Positions 7,571 to 15,726 of a stretch of 54,203 nucleotides of DNA are shown in pieces. Below the pieces are notes generated by a model, which worked only from the letters and a program-made list of their open reading frames with translations, searched no databases and was not told the origin of the DNA. Numbering within the stretch: the stretch's first letter is position 1; the number at the start of each line of letters is the position of its first letter. The DNA is from an uncultured Dehalococcoidia bacterium (GTDB lineage Bacteria > Chloroflexota > Dehalococcoidia > Tepidiformales > Tepidiformaceae), in assembly GCA_938015525.1 (NCBI GenBank), contig CALLPC010000016.1:1-54203 (forward strand), in the 5' to 3' direction. The translations under genes and the position numbers were made by a program.

Positions 7571-8521
7571 ATGCTGATCCTGGTCGCACTTTCCACGGGT
7601 GTGTCTGCCACGCTCCTGGTGCTCTGGCTGCTCGGCTTCGGCGGGAGGAGCGTCGAAGCTTCAGCGCGGCTGAAGAAGCTTCGCGAGGCCGAAGCACAGC
7701 TGCCGCAAGAGGCGCGCGCCCGCCTGCGCCGGCGAGCCTCCGTGAACTTTGCCGGCATCACGCTGATCTCAGGCAACATCGCAGCCAACTGGTCGAGGGA
7801 GCTCGAGCGCGCGGGACTAACGCTGAACGCCAAGGAGTACTTCACCCTCCGGCTCGTCGTCTCGGTACTGTTCGCATTCGTTGGGGTCCTGCTGCTGCCG
7901 CTCCCAGTCTTCGGGGTGATGATGGCTCCGCTGGGCTGGTTCCTCGTGGGCTTCTGGCTGAAGCGCCGAATTGCGACGCGCCTCCACAAAATGGAAGGGC
8001 AGCTCGTCGAGCTGCTGCAAATGCTCTCGAGCGGACTCCGGGCGGGGTTCGGCCTGCTCCAGGCGATGGAGGCTTCGGCCGAGCAGATCCCTGCTCCGCT
8101 CTCAGTCGAAATCCGGCGGACGCTGCGGGATACGGCGATGGGCGCGAGCGTCGAGCAGGCGCTGGCCTCGCTCAATGACCGCGTGGGAAGCCCCGATTTC
8201 GACATCGTGATTACCGCCATCCTCATCCAGCGGAGCGTCGGCGGGAATCTTGCCGAAATTCTCGACAACGTGGCCCACACGATGCGCGAGCGGGAACGCA
8301 TCAAAGGCGAGATAAGGACGCTGACATCACAGCAGCGGATGACTGGCTACGTCATCGGGGGCATTCCGATCGGGCTGCTCATCATTTTCTACATCATCAG
8401 CCCGGACTTCACGGGGCTCCTGTTTACCGACCCGCTCGGGCGTCTCATGCTCATGGGTGCAATCGTGAGCGAGGTAATCGGCTACCTGATTATCCAGCGC
8501 ATCGTGAATATCGAGGTGTAG
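7571..8521 (+). CDS. tadB: TadB inner-membrane platform protein
   Basis: Protein of 316 residues from ATG 7571, with GGGTGG 8 bases upstream. GTGs at 7559 and 7562 overlap tadA and are alternative starts. N-terminal helix (residues 1-20), a helix pair near 90-125, and two C-terminal helices (about 255-310) frame a cytoplasmic type II secretion F domain (about 145-270), recognisable from LVELLQMLSSGLRAGFGLLQA and VGGNLAEILDNVA. In Tad systems TadB and TadC form the membrane platform that couples the TadA motor to the growing pilus. Confidence 0.9.
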   Translation: MLILVALSTGVSATLLVLWLLGFGGRSVEASARLKKLREAEAQLPQEARARLRRRASVNFAGITLISGNIAANWSRELERAGLTLNAKEYFTLRLVVSVLFAFVGVLLLPLPVFGVMMAPLGWFLVGFWLKRRIATRLHKMEGQLVELLQMLSSGLRAGFGLLQAMEASAEQIPAPLSVEIRRTLRDTAMGASVEQALASLNDRVGSPDFDIVITAILIQRSVGGNLAEILDNVAHTMRERERIKGEIRTLTSQQRMTGYVIGGIPIGLLIIFYIISPDFTGLLFTDPLGRLMLMGAIVSEVIGYLIIQRIVNIEV

Positions 8522-8525
8522 CGCC

Positions 8526-9428
8526 ATGGAGATGCTGATTGCCTTCAGCACGTTCCTGTTCATTACGCTCATGACTTACGGGCTGCTCTACCGCGGGGCG
8601 GGCAACTCGGCGATGGACGTCAGGCTCGGGGGCCTTCGCTACACCCGCCCGGCCCGCGAGGCGCTGCCGGACCCGGAGGCTGCCTTCACCCAGCGCGTGC
8701 TCAAGCCGCTCATCCAGAACGTGAACCGGCAGGTCAACGCCATCCTGCCGTCGTCAATCGAGGAGCGGGTAGAGATGGCGCTGGTCCAGGCTGGCCTGCG
8801 AATCAAGCCGGGGCAGTTCATTGCGCTGGTCGCGGTGTTCGCCGGGCTCTTCCCGCTCCTCGGGCTCATCTACGCGATGGGTGCCGGGCTCGATGCACAG
8901 CGGACGCTGCTGGTGTTCGCGGTGCTCACCGGCATCGGGCTCTACGCTCCGCGCATCTATCTCCTCGGCCGAATCCGGCGCCGCCAGAAGGAGATCTGGA
9001 AGTCGCTGCCCGACGCGTTCGACTTGATTACGGCGTCGGTGGAGGCGGGGCTCGGCATCGATGCGGCGTTCACCCGGGTGATCGAGAAGGTGAAGGGGCC
9101 GTTCGCCGAGGAGCTCACGCGGACGATGCGCGAGATCCAGATGGGTCGCTCGCGGCGCGATGCGTTCCTCGACATGGCCGACCGGACGGGCGTGGACGAG
9201 CTGCGCCAGCTGATCAACGCAATCGTGCAGGCGGAGGCGATGGGCATCTCCATCGGCGGGGTCATCCGGGTCCAGACGGGGGTGATCCGGACGAAGCGGC
9301 GCCAGCGGGCAGAGGAGGCGGCCTTCAAGGCGCCAATCAAGATGGTCTTTCCGCTCGTCTTCTTCATCTTCCCGGCGATCATGGTCGTGATTGGCGGGCC
9401 GGCCATCATCCAGCTGAAGAACCTGTAA
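8526..9428 (+). CDS. tadC: TadC inner-membrane platform protein
   Basis: Protein of 300 residues, paralogous to TadB and the second platform component. It starts 4 bases after tadB, with GAGGTG in the tadB end as ribosome site. Membrane helices at about 2-20, 95-150 (a pair) and 270-295. The F domain lies between, with DAFDLITASVEAGLGIDAAF near 165-184 and AEAMGISIGGVIRVQ near 238-252. It is the last gene of the pilus operon and ends 3 bp from the convergent prepilin peptidase. Confidence 0.9.
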   Translation: MEMLIAFSTFLFITLMTYGLLYRGAGNSAMDVRLGGLRYTRPAREALPDPEAAFTQRVLKPLIQNVNRQVNAILPSSIEERVEMALVQAGLRIKPGQFIALVAVFAGLFPLLGLIYAMGAGLDAQRTLLVFAVLTGIGLYAPRIYLLGRIRRRQKEIWKSLPDAFDLITASVEAGLGIDAAFTRVIEKVKGPFAEELTRTMREIQMGRSRRDAFLDMADRTGVDELRQLINAIVQAEAMGISIGGVIRVQTGVIRTKRRQRAEEAAFKAPIKMVFPLVFFIFPAIMVVIGGPAIIQLKNL

Positions 9429-9431
9429 ACC

Positions 9432-10115
9432 TCAGCCTCCGAGTGTGTTGAAACGCTCGTACCAAAGAAGCACGACGACGGCCCCTGCCGCGAGGTAGGG
9501 GCCGTAGCTGTACGTCGCTCCCCTGCCGCGGAGGACGACCAGGACAACGGCGACGACACCTGCGGCCAGGACCCCGAGGACGAGTGCGCTCAGGAACGCC
9601 GGCCAGCCGGTGAGAAGGCCCACCAGGATGATGAGCTTGGCGTCTCCGATCCCGAAGGCCGTCTCGCGCGAGCGCGCGGCCATGCCGGCCAACGCCCCGA
9701 GGAGCAGCAGCAGGACGGCCGCCAGGAGACCCGCGGCGCCGCCAGCGGCAACGCTGCCGATGGTCCGGTCCGGCCAGAAGGGCGCGGCAGCGATGGCCGC
9801 CAGGATGCCCGGGTAGACGAGCGCATTCGGAATGCGGCGACGGTCGAAATCGGCGGAACTGACCCCGACGAGCAGGAAGCAGAACGACGCCGTCAGCGCT
9901 GATGCGAGCCCTCCGGGCTGTCCCGGCCGGAAAGCGAGTGCGCCCGAAAGGGCGCCAGCTGGCACGGCGAAGGTGCGGAGCGCGAACAGGCGGGCTCCGG
10001 TCGCCGGGGCATCGCGAAATGCGCCCTCACGGAAGACGCGGTGCTGCTGCGACGGGAACCAGTACCCGAACAGCGCGCCAACCAGGCCCGCGACGGCCTC
10101 AGTCGCCCAGTCCAC
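9432..10115 (-). CDS. Type IV/Flp prepilin peptidase (A24 family)
   Basis: Polytopic membrane aspartic protease of 227 residues. The two catalytic aspartates are visible: D89 in ADFDRRRIPN and D158 in the GIGDAK (GxGD) motif. It lacks the Cys-rich N-terminal methyltransferase domain of PilD-type enzymes, so it probably only cleaves, as TadV/CpaA enzymes do. The expected substrates are the Flp pilin and the TadE/TadG-type proteins of the convergent operon. The start is GTG at 10115-10113 without a strong ribosome site. Confidence 0.88.
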   Translation of the reverse strand: MDWATEAVAGLVGALFGYWFPSQQHRVFREGAFRDAPATGARLFALRTFAVPAGALSGALAFRPGQPGGLASALTASFCFLLVGVSSADFDRRRIPNALVYPGILAAIAAAPFWPDRTIGSVAAGGAAGLLAAVLLLLLGALAGMAARSRETAFGIGDAKLIILVGLLTGWPAFLSALVLGVLAAGVVAVVLVVLRGRGATYSYGPYLAAGAVVVLLWYERFNTLGG

Positions 10116-10163
10116 GCGGGGACTATCAGCGGACCGGGGATTACCAGCAACGCGATTCGGGTT

Positions 10164-10481
10164 TCAGGCCGGGGGCGATTCGAGTTCGGCGCGGAGTTCG
10201 GCCAGCGCCGCCGGACCAATCGGTACGAAGGGACCGCCCAGCCGTTCGTTCCAGCGGCGGGCGAACTCGACGACGTCGGCGTGCGGCCGAGGCGGCAATC
10301 GCCGGGGGATAAGCGGCGAAGCTCCCCCTCCCAGGTCTTCGAGGACCGCTTCACCGAGCACGACCCGCAGCGCGAGCTGGAGGTGGGCCATGGTGATGAC
10401 CGGTTCGAGCCGGAAATCCGCCAGCGACGACGCCGCCGAAAGGATGTCCGCGAGGCGGATAGGGGCTGCGGTATCGGACAC
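10164..10481 (-). CDS. Small protein of unknown function, weakly Clp-N-like
   Basis: 105 residues, GTG start, beginning 3 bp after the MarR gene and probably co-transcribed with it. The segment VITMAHLQLALRVVLGEAVL (28-47) has the rhythm of Clp N-terminal repeats, which bind substrates or adaptors, but only one half-repeat is visible and the match is weak. The C-terminal half is Pro-rich and then helical. There is no signal peptide or membrane segment, and the ribosome site is poor. Codon use agrees with real genes here. Function unknown. Confidence 0.5.
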   Translation of the reverse strand: MSDTAAPIRLADILSAASSLADFRLEPVITMAHLQLALRVVLGEAVLEDLGGGASPLIPRRLPPRPHADVVEFARRWNERLGGPFVPIGPAALAELRAELESPPA

Positions 10482-10484
10482 GGG

Positions 10485-10964
10485 TCAGAGGTCAGGGTCT
10501 TCCATCTGGAGGTCACGCTTGCGGCGCTGGGACCCGGATTCGACGAACCGTTCGACGGCGCGTGCGAAGTCGTTGAGCTCGCCCGGGGTCATGCTCTCCA
10601 TGAGCCCCGCGGCGTAATCGCGGAGCTCCTCACGGAGGGATTCGACGACGGCCCGTCCCCTGGGTTCGAGCCAGATGCAGATACTGCGGCGGTCATTCGG
10701 GGCCACCTCGCGACGGATGAACCCGCCCCTTTCGAGCCGCTCGAGCAGCGCCGAGACGGACGGTCGGGTAACGTACAGGCGCTCGGCGAGTTCGGCGTTG
10801 CTGAGGCCCTCCTGCTCTGCAAGGTGGCCGAGGAGGCGGAGCTGGGTAACCGTGAGATTTTCGCGGTCCCAGAGGGTGAGGCGGATGGGGTCGAGGAGAG
10901 CGCTCGCGCGGAAGAGTGCGGTGACGGCGCGTTCGAGTTCGGGGGTGCGTGGCTGGCGCTTCAC
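10485..10964 (-). CDS. MarR-family transcriptional regulator
   Basis: 159 residues from a GTG start with GGAG upstream; the longer ATG start at 11084 would add 40 residues of non-protein-like sequence. Winged-helix fold: VTQLRLLGHLAEQEGLSNAELAERLYVTRPSVSALLERLERGGFIRREV, then the wing DRRSICIWLEPRG. Such dimers usually repress a neighbouring gene and release DNA on binding a small phenolic or lipophilic ligand. It is divergent from the flavin monooxygenase at 11126, the obvious candidate target. Confidence 0.88.
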   Translation of the reverse strand: MKRQPRTPELERAVTALFRASALLDPIRLTLWDRENLTVTQLRLLGHLAEQEGLSNAELAERLYVTRPSVSALLERLERGGFIRREVAPNDRRSICIWLEPRGRAVVESLREELRDYAAGLMESMTPGELNDFARAVERFVESGSQRRKRDLQMEDPDL

Positions 10965-11096
10965 GTGGCTTCTCCGGTTCGTGCGAATTCCGCCCGTGTC
11001 CCCGCGGTGGATTCTGCGGGTCGGGATAGCGACACGCAAATACCGGGATGCGATGGACTGGCCCGGCGGAAGTTCGCATTGCACTAAGGGTTCTGG

Positions 11097-11102
11097 TAGA
11101 CT
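11097..11102 (+). promoter_or_regulatory. -10-like box before the luciferase-like gene
   Basis: TAGACT preceded by GG, 23 bases before the ATG at 11126. The identical box occurs at 37866-37871. No canonical -35 lies 16-18 bases upstream. A MarR operator would be expected near here, but I see no clear palindrome. Confidence 0.3.
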
Positions 11103-11125
11103 CCCGCGGCACGAGGAGGTTTCGA

Positions 11126-12424
11126 ATGAAGTTCGGGATTTTCTATGAGCACCAGCTGCCTCGGCCGTGGGACGACGGGGCCGAGCTCAAGCTCTTCCAG
11201 GATGCGCTGGACCAGGTAGAGCTGGCCGACCGCCTGGGAATCGACTTCGCCTGGGAGGTCGAGCACCACTTCCTCGAGGAGTATTCGCACTCCTCCTGCC
11301 CGGAGGTGTTCCTCGCGGCGGCGAGCCAGCGGACCAGGCGGATCCGGCTCGGGCACGGCATCAAGCTGATGCCGCCGAACTACAACCCGCCGGCCCGTAT
11401 CGCCGAGGAGATTGCGACGCTGGACCTGGTCTCGAACGGACGGGTGGAGTTCGGGACCGGGGAATCGGCCTCACGGGCCGAGCTCGAAGGCTTCAATATC
11501 AACCCGGCAGAGCGGCGGGCGATGTGGCTCGAGACGACCGAGCAGGTCTGCAACATGATGGCGATGGACCCGTACCCGGGTTACCAGGGGAAGTACTTCT
11601 CGATGCCCGTGCGGAACGTCGTGCCGAAGCCGGTCCAGAAACCGCACCCGCCGCTCTGGGTGGCCTGTTCGAACCGGGACACCATCCACCTCGCGGCCAA
11701 GCTCGGCATCGGTGCGCTCACTTTCGCCTTCGTTGACGCGGCAGAGGCGAGGAAGTGGGTGGACGACTATTACGAGACCTTCAAGCGGGAATGCGTGCCG
11801 ATCGGGCACACGGTGAACCCGAACATCGCCATGGTGACGAGCTTCTCGATTCACCACGACCGGGAGGAGGCGTTCCGGCGGGGCTTTGACGGGTTCAAGT
11901 TCTTCCAGTTCGGTCTCGGGCATCATTATGTCTTCGGTCATCACAAGCCGGGCCGGACGAACATCTGGGAAAACTACGAGCGGGTGAAGGCGGCGATGGG
12001 TGCTGAGCAGCTCGACTTCCTCGGCGGCGGGACTGACGGTATCGGAACGCCTGCGGACCTGCGGCAGCACCTGCGGAAGTTCGCCGACGCCGGAGTGGAC
12101 CAGACCGTCTTCATTCAGCAGGGCGGCAAAAATCGCCACGAGCACATCTGCGAGGCGCTCGAGCTGTTCGCCGCGGAGGTGATGCCGGAGTTCAAAGATG
12201 AGGAAGAGCGGCGGCAGCGGCAGAAGATGGATGAGCTGGCCCCGTACATCGAAAAAGCGCTCCAGCGGAAGCAGCGGATGCGGGAGCTGACGGACGACGA
12301 GATCCCCGTCTATGCCGCCTACGGCGCGATGATTGCGGAGGTCGATACGTCGAACCTCGAGGGCGCAGCTCGCATCAGGGCTGAGCGCTGGCGGAAGATG
12401 CGCGAGGTGCTCGCCCAGGTGTGA
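11126..12424 (+). CDS. LLM-class flavin-dependent oxidoreductase (luciferase-like)
   Basis: 432 residues; ATG with GAGGAGG upstream. It belongs to the bacterial luciferase-like monooxygenase superfamily: N-terminal MKFGIFYEHQLP, FAWEVEHHFLEEYSHSSCPEVFLAAASQRT and IRLGHGI in a TIM-barrel arrangement. The conserved His pair (EHHF) near residue 50 is characteristic. These proteins use reduced flavin and O2, or F420, to oxidise a substrate that cannot be predicted here. The C-terminal 60 residues are a charged helical extension. Control by the divergent MarR gene is likely. Confidence 0.85.
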   Translation: MKFGIFYEHQLPRPWDDGAELKLFQDALDQVELADRLGIDFAWEVEHHFLEEYSHSSCPEVFLAAASQRTRRIRLGHGIKLMPPNYNPPARIAEEIATLDLVSNGRVEFGTGESASRAELEGFNINPAERRAMWLETTEQVCNMMAMDPYPGYQGKYFSMPVRNVVPKPVQKPHPPLWVACSNRDTIHLAAKLGIGALTFAFVDAAEARKWVDDYYETFKRECVPIGHTVNPNIAMVTSFSIHHDREEAFRRGFDGFKFFQFGLGHHYVFGHHKPGRTNIWENYERVKAAMGAEQLDFLGGGTDGIGTPADLRQHLRKFADAGVDQTVFIQQGGKNRHEHICEALELFAAEVMPEFKDEEERRQRQKMDELAPYIEKALQRKQRMRELTDDEIPVYAAYGAMIAEVDTSNLEGAARIRAERWRKMREVLAQV

Positions 12425-12446
12425 ACCGTCCAGCCCGCTGGACGGT
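12425..12446 (+). terminator. Hairpin after the luciferase-like gene
   Basis: Perfect 9-bp stem ACCGTCCAG/CTGGACGGT with a CCCG loop, starting right after the stop codon. There is no T run. It lies between convergent genes and could serve both. Confidence 0.55.
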
Positions 12447-12494
12447 CGCGACCATCCCCGCCCAGGGAGGGCCACGCTCCCTTCGAAGAGGCCG

Positions 12495-14144
12495 TTAGCC
12501 CGCGGCTGGCGGGCGCCGGGGCGGCGTGCCCAGGCCGCCCATCGGTACGAGCCGGGACATGTCGACGTCGAGCAGCCCGGGGCCTCCCCGCTGGAGCGCG
12601 CGCTGCAGCGCCGCCCGGAACCCGGCCGCTGAGTCGACAGCCTCGGCAGGCAGGCCCATCCCCTCCGCAACGCGGACGAAATCCGGCGTTGCGAGGTCCA
12701 CACCGAACTGGCGGCCTTCGAACGAACGGCTTTGGATAGAGCGGAGCACGCCGTAACCGCGGTCGTTGAAGACGCAGATGACGACCGGGACGGCGTACTG
12801 GGCCGCGGTGGCGAGCTCGCCGATGTTGAGCATGAGGCCGCCGTCCCCCTGGATGACGATCGCGGGCCGACCGGTGCCGATTGCGCCGCCGATGGCAAGG
12901 GGAAGCGCCGGGCCGATGGCGGCGGACGTTGGGTAGATCGAGGTCCGCGGGCTGAGGATGGGAAGGATACGGTTGCCCCAGAGGTAGGCCGGCACGGTCG
13001 CGTCCCGGACGATGAGAGCATCCCGGGGCGCGAGCTCGCGGATGGCATCCATGATATCGGCGTAGTCCGGCCCGATTTCCCGGCGAACCTGAGCGCGGGC
13101 TGCGTCGCGGAGGTCTGCGGCGCGGGCAGCATACACCGGGTCGGCACGATGCCCGTTGAGGTCACGCAGGAGCGCGGCGAGCGCGAGCCGGGCATCGCCG
13201 ACGACCGGGACATCGGCCTGGTAGCTGCGACCGATTACCGCCGGATCGGCATCGATGTGGACGAGGCGCCCGCCAAGGCGGAGCGTCCAGTTGCGGGTGG
13301 GGCCGGCCTGGAAGCGGGTGCCCACAGCGAGGACGGCCTCGGCGGATTCGAAGACCTCCTGGAGGCCGGGGTGGGCAGACAGCGGCCCGAGCGCGAGGGG
13401 GTGGTCCTCGGGGATGGCGCCCCGGCCGTTGGGCGAGGTGACGACCGGGGCGCCGAGCGTTTCCGCGAGCTGCTGGAGTTCTGCTTCGGCACCTGCGGAG
13501 AGCACGCCGCCGCCCGCCCAGACCAGGATACGCCGAGCGCCCTTCAGCACATCGGCAGCTCGGGCCAGCGCATCACGTTGCGGGCGGATTCGCGGCCAGG
13601 CCTCGAGATGGGGCACGTCGACCTCAGCGCGCGCGTACTGGAGGTCGATGGGGATTTCGACAGCCCCCGGCGCTGGCCGGCCCGTGGAAATGTCGCGGGC
13701 AACGCCGACTATCGTCTCGGCGATCGCTTCGGTGCGGCGGACGCTCTCGGCGCGCCGGGTGACCGTGCGGAGCATCGGCAGCTGAGCTTCGGCCTCGTGG
13801 AGGAATCCCTTCCCTTTGCCGTAGAAGAGTGACTCGACCTGACCGGTGATGAGGAGAACGCGGCTGGAGGCGAACTGGGCCTCGTAGAGCCCGGTCATCG
13901 CGTTCGTGGTGCCGGGACCGGTGCTGGCGATGGCGACACCCAGTCGGCCCGTGGCGCGGGCGTACCCGTCGGCTGCATGGAGGGCACCCTGTTCGTGGCG
14001 GACGGCGACCGGCGTGATGCCGCCGAGCCGATGGATGGCGTCGTAAATCGGGATGTTGTGGACGCTGACGATGCCGAAGACGTGCTCGACACCGAGCGCG
14101 CGGAGGGCGTGGTAGACGGCTTCGCCGCCGGTCATCTCCTGCAC
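12495..14144 (-). CDS. Thiamine diphosphate-dependent enzyme (acetolactate synthase large-subunit-like)
   Basis: 549 residues with the three-domain ThDP decarboxylase layout. The N-terminal PYR domain has catalytic Glu51 in RHEQGALHAADGYAR. The central domain has RRILVWAGGGVLSAG. The PP domain has GDGGLMLNIGELATAAQYAV...NDRGYG, the GDG...N motif that binds Mg-ThDP. No acetolactate synthase small subunit is adjacent, and the neighbours are not branched-chain genes. It may therefore be a benzoylformate decarboxylase, oxalyl-CoA decarboxylase-like or another 2-oxoacid enzyme. GTG 14144 is preceded by GGAGG; ATG 14135 is an alternative. Confidence 0.8.
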   Translation of the reverse strand: MQEMTGGEAVYHALRALGVEHVFGIVSVHNIPIYDAIHRLGGITPVAVRHEQGALHAADGYARATGRLGVAIASTGPGTTNAMTGLYEAQFASSRVLLITGQVESLFYGKGKGFLHEAEAQLPMLRTVTRRAESVRRTEAIAETIVGVARDISTGRPAPGAVEIPIDLQYARAEVDVPHLEAWPRIRPQRDALARAADVLKGARRILVWAGGGVLSAGAEAELQQLAETLGAPVVTSPNGRGAIPEDHPLALGPLSAHPGLQEVFESAEAVLAVGTRFQAGPTRNWTLRLGGRLVHIDADPAVIGRSYQADVPVVGDARLALAALLRDLNGHRADPVYAARAADLRDAARAQVRREIGPDYADIMDAIRELAPRDALIVRDATVPAYLWGNRILPILSPRTSIYPTSAAIGPALPLAIGGAIGTGRPAIVIQGDGGLMLNIGELATAAQYAVPVVICVFNDRGYGVLRSIQSRSFEGRQFGVDLATPDFVRVAEGMGLPAEAVDSAAGFRAALQRALQRGGPGLLDVDMSRLVPMGGLGTPPRRPPAAG

Positions 14145-14219
14145 AGGTGCCTCCGGGAGCAGTGTGGCCGGGACGGTACGCGTGCCCCGGCGGTGGCGTC
14201 AACCTGGGGAGCGACCTCA

Positions 14220-15227
14220 TCACCAGCGGTAGTGCCCGGCGCGCCATTCGGCTTCGTAGTAAGGCGCGACGTGGGTGCCGGGACTGATAATACGGTCGAT
14301 GGCACGGCGGTCGTCGTCCGTGATGTCGACCTCGAGCGCTCCCAGGTTGTCTTCGAGCTGCTCCATGGTCCGGGGACCGATGATTGGGCTGGTCACGCCG
14401 GGCTGGTGCACGCACCAGGCGAGCGCGAGGCGCGAGAGTGTCGTCCCTTTATCGCGGGCAAGACCTTCCAGGGGCTCGATGACGTTCCAGATGGCGTCGT
14501 TCATCCTCCGGCGATACAACGGATTCGCATCGAGGTTGGCATATCGGGCGTCAGGGGGCGGAGGGGCATCGCGGCGGTACTTGCCGGTCAGCAGTCCCCC
14601 GGCGAGCGGGCTCCACGGGATGATGCCGAACCCGTAGGCCTGGGCAGCCGGCAGGAGCTCGCGTTCGATCCTGCGGTCGAGGAGATTGTACGGGGGCTGT
14701 TCACAAACGAACCGCTCGAGGCCGTACTCCTTCGAAACCCAGAGACTTTCGACGAGCTGCCACGCGGCAAAGGTACTCGTCCCGATGTAGCGCACCTTGC
14801 CAGAACGGACGAGGTCGTCGAGGGCGCGAAGCGTCTCGTCGATGGGCACGTCGGGCTGGGGCCGATGGACTTGGTAGAGGTCGATCCAGTCGGTTCGGAG
14901 GCGGCGAAGGCTCGCCTCGCACTGTTCGATGATGTGGCGCCGCGTGTTGCCCATGGCGTTGGGGCCCTCGCCCATGCGGCCGTGCACCTTCGTGGCGAGG
15001 ATGACATCGGCGCGCCGGCCGTTGCGCTGGAGTGCTTCACCGACCGCCTCTTCGCTCCGGCCCTGGTTGTACACGTTGGCGGTGTCGATGAAGTTGATGC
15101 CGGCGTCAAGCGCCCGGTCGATAATGGCTGCAGCATCTGCCGGGCTCGTCTTCCCGCCGAACATCATCGCGCCGAGGCAGAGCGGGCTGACGCGGATGCC
15201 GGTGCGGCCGAGGGGACGGTAATCCAT
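14220..15227 (-). CDS. Aldo/keto reductase
   Basis: 335 residues. NADPH-dependent TIM-barrel oxidoreductase with the full catalytic tetrad: D48 (NFIDTANVYNQG), Y53, K80 (ATKVHG) and H121 (YQVHRP). The typical AKR signature GRSEEAVGEAL and the C-terminal IIGPRTMEQLEDNL cofactor loop are present. AGGAGG lies 9 bases before the ATG. It is closest in style to the YajO/Tas-type general aldehyde reductases; the substrate is unknown. It lies upstream of the ThDP enzyme on the same strand with 75 bp between, so the two may share a transcript. Confidence 0.9.
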   Translation of the reverse strand: MDYRPLGRTGIRVSPLCLGAMMFGGKTSPADAAAIIDRALDAGINFIDTANVYNQGRSEEAVGEALQRNGRRADVILATKVHGRMGEGPNAMGNTRRHIIEQCEASLRRLRTDWIDLYQVHRPQPDVPIDETLRALDDLVRSGKVRYIGTSTFAAWQLVESLWVSKEYGLERFVCEQPPYNLLDRRIERELLPAAQAYGFGIIPWSPLAGGLLTGKYRRDAPPPPDARYANLDANPLYRRRMNDAIWNVIEPLEGLARDKGTTLSRLALAWCVHQPGVTSPIIGPRTMEQLEDNLGALEVDITDDDRRAIDRIISPGTHVAPYYEAEWRAGHYRW

Positions 15228-15465
15228 TGGGGGAGGGCCTCCTGAGGGTCAAACTCGTGAGCGGAGCGTACGGCACCGGCCGCCGCACTGCAGCCGGCTC
15301 AACTTTCCGCGGTGCGAGGCTGAGCTCCCGGCGAGCAGCTCTTGGCTTCGCTTTTGCACCCCGAACGTGATAGAGCCGATGGAACCGATTGACCAGCTGC
15401 TCGGCCCCGGGTTCGTCAGCCGGGTTGCGGGTCCGCTCCCCTGCGGCGGCTGGACTCGCTCGAGC
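15228..15465. other. Intergenic region between the aldo/keto reductase and the small ORF at 15466
   Basis: About 240 bp without a recognisable gene. Open frames on both strands give Ser/Pro/Arg-rich shadows. It should carry the promoter of the reductase. It may be decayed coding sequence, since the adjacent ORF ends abruptly. Confidence 0.3.
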
Positions 15466-15726
15466 TCAGGTGGTCCGGAGGCAGGGGACGGAGGCGACCC
15501 GGGCGATGAGCACCTCGGCCGGTTCGAGGCGAGGGAGCTGGTTTTGGTGCTCGGTGAGCCAGCAGCGGTCGCCCGGCCGGGCACAGGGCTGGGCCGGCTC
15601 GCGCAGCTCTCGGACGGCCTCCGAAGGGATGCTGCCCCGGCACAGGGACGACTGGTCGAGCAGAGAGCGCGAAGTCAGCTGTCGGCCATGCTCCTCCCCG
15701 ATTCCCGGGCGAGGGCGGCGAACCAC
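15466..15726 (-). CDS. Possible small protein of unknown function
   Basis: An 86-residue frame whose N-terminus overlaps the end of malQ by 52 bp. The part from residue 32 has strongly G/C-ending codons and a natural composition (SIPSEAVRELREPAQPCARP onward), more protein-like than other frames here. No ribosome site lies in front of the only ATG, and there is no downstream start codon in frame. It could therefore be the remnant of a longer gene or a chance ORF. It has three cysteines and two tryptophan/histidine-containing segments; no family is recognised. Confidence 0.3.
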   Translation of the reverse strand: MVRRPRPGIGEEHGRQLTSRSLLDQSSLCRGSIPSEAVRELREPAQPCARPGDRCWLTEHQNQLPRLEPAEVLIARVASVPCLRTT